In this document: positions 42,889 through 43,723 of the stretch, piece after piece
How positions within the stretch are numbered: position 1 is the first letter of the stretch
Layout: each line of letters starts with the position of its first letter
Assembly: GCA_964563585.1 (NCBI GenBank)
Contig: CAZLXG010000009.1
Coordinates: forward strand, 1 to 43,723
Length of the DNA: 43,723 bases
Direction of reading: 5' to 3'
Source of the DNA: CAZLXG01 sp964563585
Lineage (GTDB): Bacteria > Bacteroidota > Bacteroidia > Flavobacteriales > Flavobacteriaceae
The notes under the pieces: generated by a model
The model's database searches: none
Told to the model about the DNA's origin: nothing
Seen by the model: only the letters and a program-made list of their open reading frames with translations
Translations under genes and position numbers: made by a program

Positions 42889-43464
42889 ATGTTCAATAAA
42901 ATTATAAAACTTATAATAACAGCAGGTATTATTGCCTTTGCAGTATATCAATTCACAGAAGGATATATTGGTAATGGTATTATGTTTATTTTGTTCTCTT
43001 TAGTTTTTGTGTTTCTTTATTTTAAGAATGAATTTATTTTATTAGCATTTTTAAGATTACGTAAACAAGATTTTCCTGGCGCAAAAAAGTGGCTTGATAG
43101 AATTAAAAACCCAGAATCTGCATTAGTTACTAAGCAACAAGGTTATTATAACTATTTAAATGGTATTATGGTTTCGCAAAGTAATATGAATGAAGCCGAA
43201 AAATATTTTAAGAAAGCCATTTCGTTAGGATTATCTATGGACCATGATTTAGCTATGGCAAAATTAAATTTATCTGGTATTGCTTTTTCTAAGCGTAGAA
43301 AAAATGAAGCTCAAAAATTACTAAGTGAAGCACAAAAATTGGATAAGAATGGTATGCTAACTGACCAAATTAAAGAAATGAAACAAAATATGAAACGTGC
43401 ACAAATGCCTAACCAACATTATGGTTCTGGCGGCTCAATACGATCTCAAAAAAGGAGAGGTTAG
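42889..43464 (+). CDS. Membrane-anchored TPR protein of unknown function
   Basis: This 191-residue protein has two hydrophobic helices near the N terminus (about 5-20 and 30-45), then a soluble helical part with TPR-like pairs: LRLRKQDFPGAKKWLDRI, YYNYLNGIMVSQSNMNEAEKYFKKAISL and AKLNLSGIAFSKRRKNEAQKLL. It ends in a basic QKRRG tail. The TPR part probably faces the cytoplasm and binds other proteins. No more specific family is recognised. It is convergent with the GNAT gene, with one base between the two stop codons. Confidence 0.78.
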   Translation: MFNKIIKLIITAGIIAFAVYQFTEGYIGNGIMFILFSLVFVFLYFKNEFILLAFLRLRKQDFPGAKKWLDRIKNPESALVTKQQGYYNYLNGIMVSQSNMNEAEKYFKKAISLGLSMDHDLAMAKLNLSGIAFSKRRKNEAQKLLSEAQKLDKNGMLTDQIKEMKQNMKRAQMPNQHYGSGGSIRSQKRRG

Positions 43465-43465
43465 G

Positions 43466-43723
43466 TTAATTAAAATGAATTTTCATGCCTTCATATGATT
43501 TTTTAAAACCTAAATTTTCATAAAATTTAATTGCTTTAGGTCGTTTTTTATTGGTAATTAATTGAAGTAAGTGAGCCCTTTTATCTTTAACTCTGTTAAT
43601 TGCCCATTCGAACATTATTTTTCCAATTTCGAACCCTCTTTTATCCTTTCTTATTCGTACAGCTTCAATTTGTGCTCTAACCCCACCTCGATAAGTTAAA
43701 TATTGAATAAAGGTAAGTGGTAA
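43466..43723 (-). CDS. GNAT family N-acetyltransferase (C-terminal part; 5' end outside window)
   Basis: The last 85 residues of a GCN5-related acetyltransferase are inside the window. The sequence opens LPLTFIQYLTYRGGVRAQIE and continues AVRIRKDKRGFEIGKIMFEW, which matches the acetyl-CoA pyrophosphate-binding loop (RxxGxG/A-like: RKDKRGFEIG). LLQLITNKKRPKAIKFYENLGF is the closing strand and helix typical of the fold, with the usual Tyr near the end. The acceptor cannot be predicted from this part. No stop or frameshift is seen. Confidence 0.88.
   Translation of the reverse strand, partial: LPLTFIQYLTYRGGVRAQIEAVRIRKDKRGFEIGKIMFEWAINRVKDKRAHLLQLITNKKRPKAIKFYENLGFKKSYEGMKIHFN

Noticed and set aside
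1..43723. CRISPR arrays, prophage, IS elements, defence systems, tRNA and rRNA genes
   Set aside because: No regularly spaced repeats, transposase or integrase motifs, phage genes or cloverleaf/rRNA sequences were seen; the repeats found are dispersed and short.

Overview
The window looks like chromosomal DNA of a marine-type member of the Flavobacteriaceae (Bacteroidetes). It is strongly AT-rich. Its promoters match the Bacteroidetes pattern TTTG-N19/20-TAnnTTTG and Shine-Dalgarno sequences are mostly absent. It also has a T9SS type B (gliding motility-associated) C-terminal domain, SusC/BtuB-style TonB receptors, DUF3810 and DUF4252 proteins, and a carB of about 950 codons. No phage, transposase, CRISPR array, tRNA or rRNA gene is visible. 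Most of the window is ordinary core genome, with accessory or decaying material in the spacers.

Layout. 1-3400: palindrome-rich edge, pepD (-), a dispersed repeat, a DUF3810 membrane metallopeptidase-like protein and a small secreted protein. 3548-7845: two secreted amidohydrolase-family genes in tandem; only one of the three amidohydrolase domains keeps its metal ligands. 7905-8533: a broken T9SS-type surface protein gene (-). 8574-11472: a TrmH-family methyltransferase, a CAAX-type M48 protease, then a spacer with repeats and a gene remnant. 11473-15167: a DEAD-box RNA helicase with a structured leader and two CarboxypepD_reg-like secreted paralogues. 15171-17215: trmH (-), a sirtuin (+), and a small XRE regulator plus membrane protein pair (-). 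17341-22512: a 1096-residue T9SS cargo protein with a C-type lectin domain, a glycosyltransferase and a haem-binding protein, all (-). 22550-24738: a HEAT-like protein, purB and a small membrane protein (+).

24792-26926 (-) is an ECF sigma factor operon: sigma, a membrane protein in the anti-sigma position and two DUF4252 proteins. A TGTAAC-N16-CGTC promoter-like sequence upstream suggests autoregulation. 27193-28686 is an S41 peptidase lipoprotein. 28721-37575 is a cobalamin uptake locus: btuB (-) behind a cobalamin riboswitch, with divergent btuF-btuC-btuD (+). A ChaN-like protein gene appears to have been the original next gene of that operon. A TPR lipoprotein and a SCO protein now sit between btuD and chaN, and a second, diverged copy of the btuD 3' end remains directly before chaN. 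That scar is the most unusual structure I found. rmuC follows. 38927-39412 is a decayed acyl-CoA thioesterase gene. carB (-, lacking the C-terminal allosteric domain), rpmH (-), a TPR membrane protein (+) and the end of a GNAT acetyltransferase (-) close the window.

I did not find a convincing new multi-gene system such as a defence island. The leads worth following are the btuD scar, the ECF promoter, the helicase leader, the degenerate amidohydrolases and the four types of dispersed intergenic repeat.
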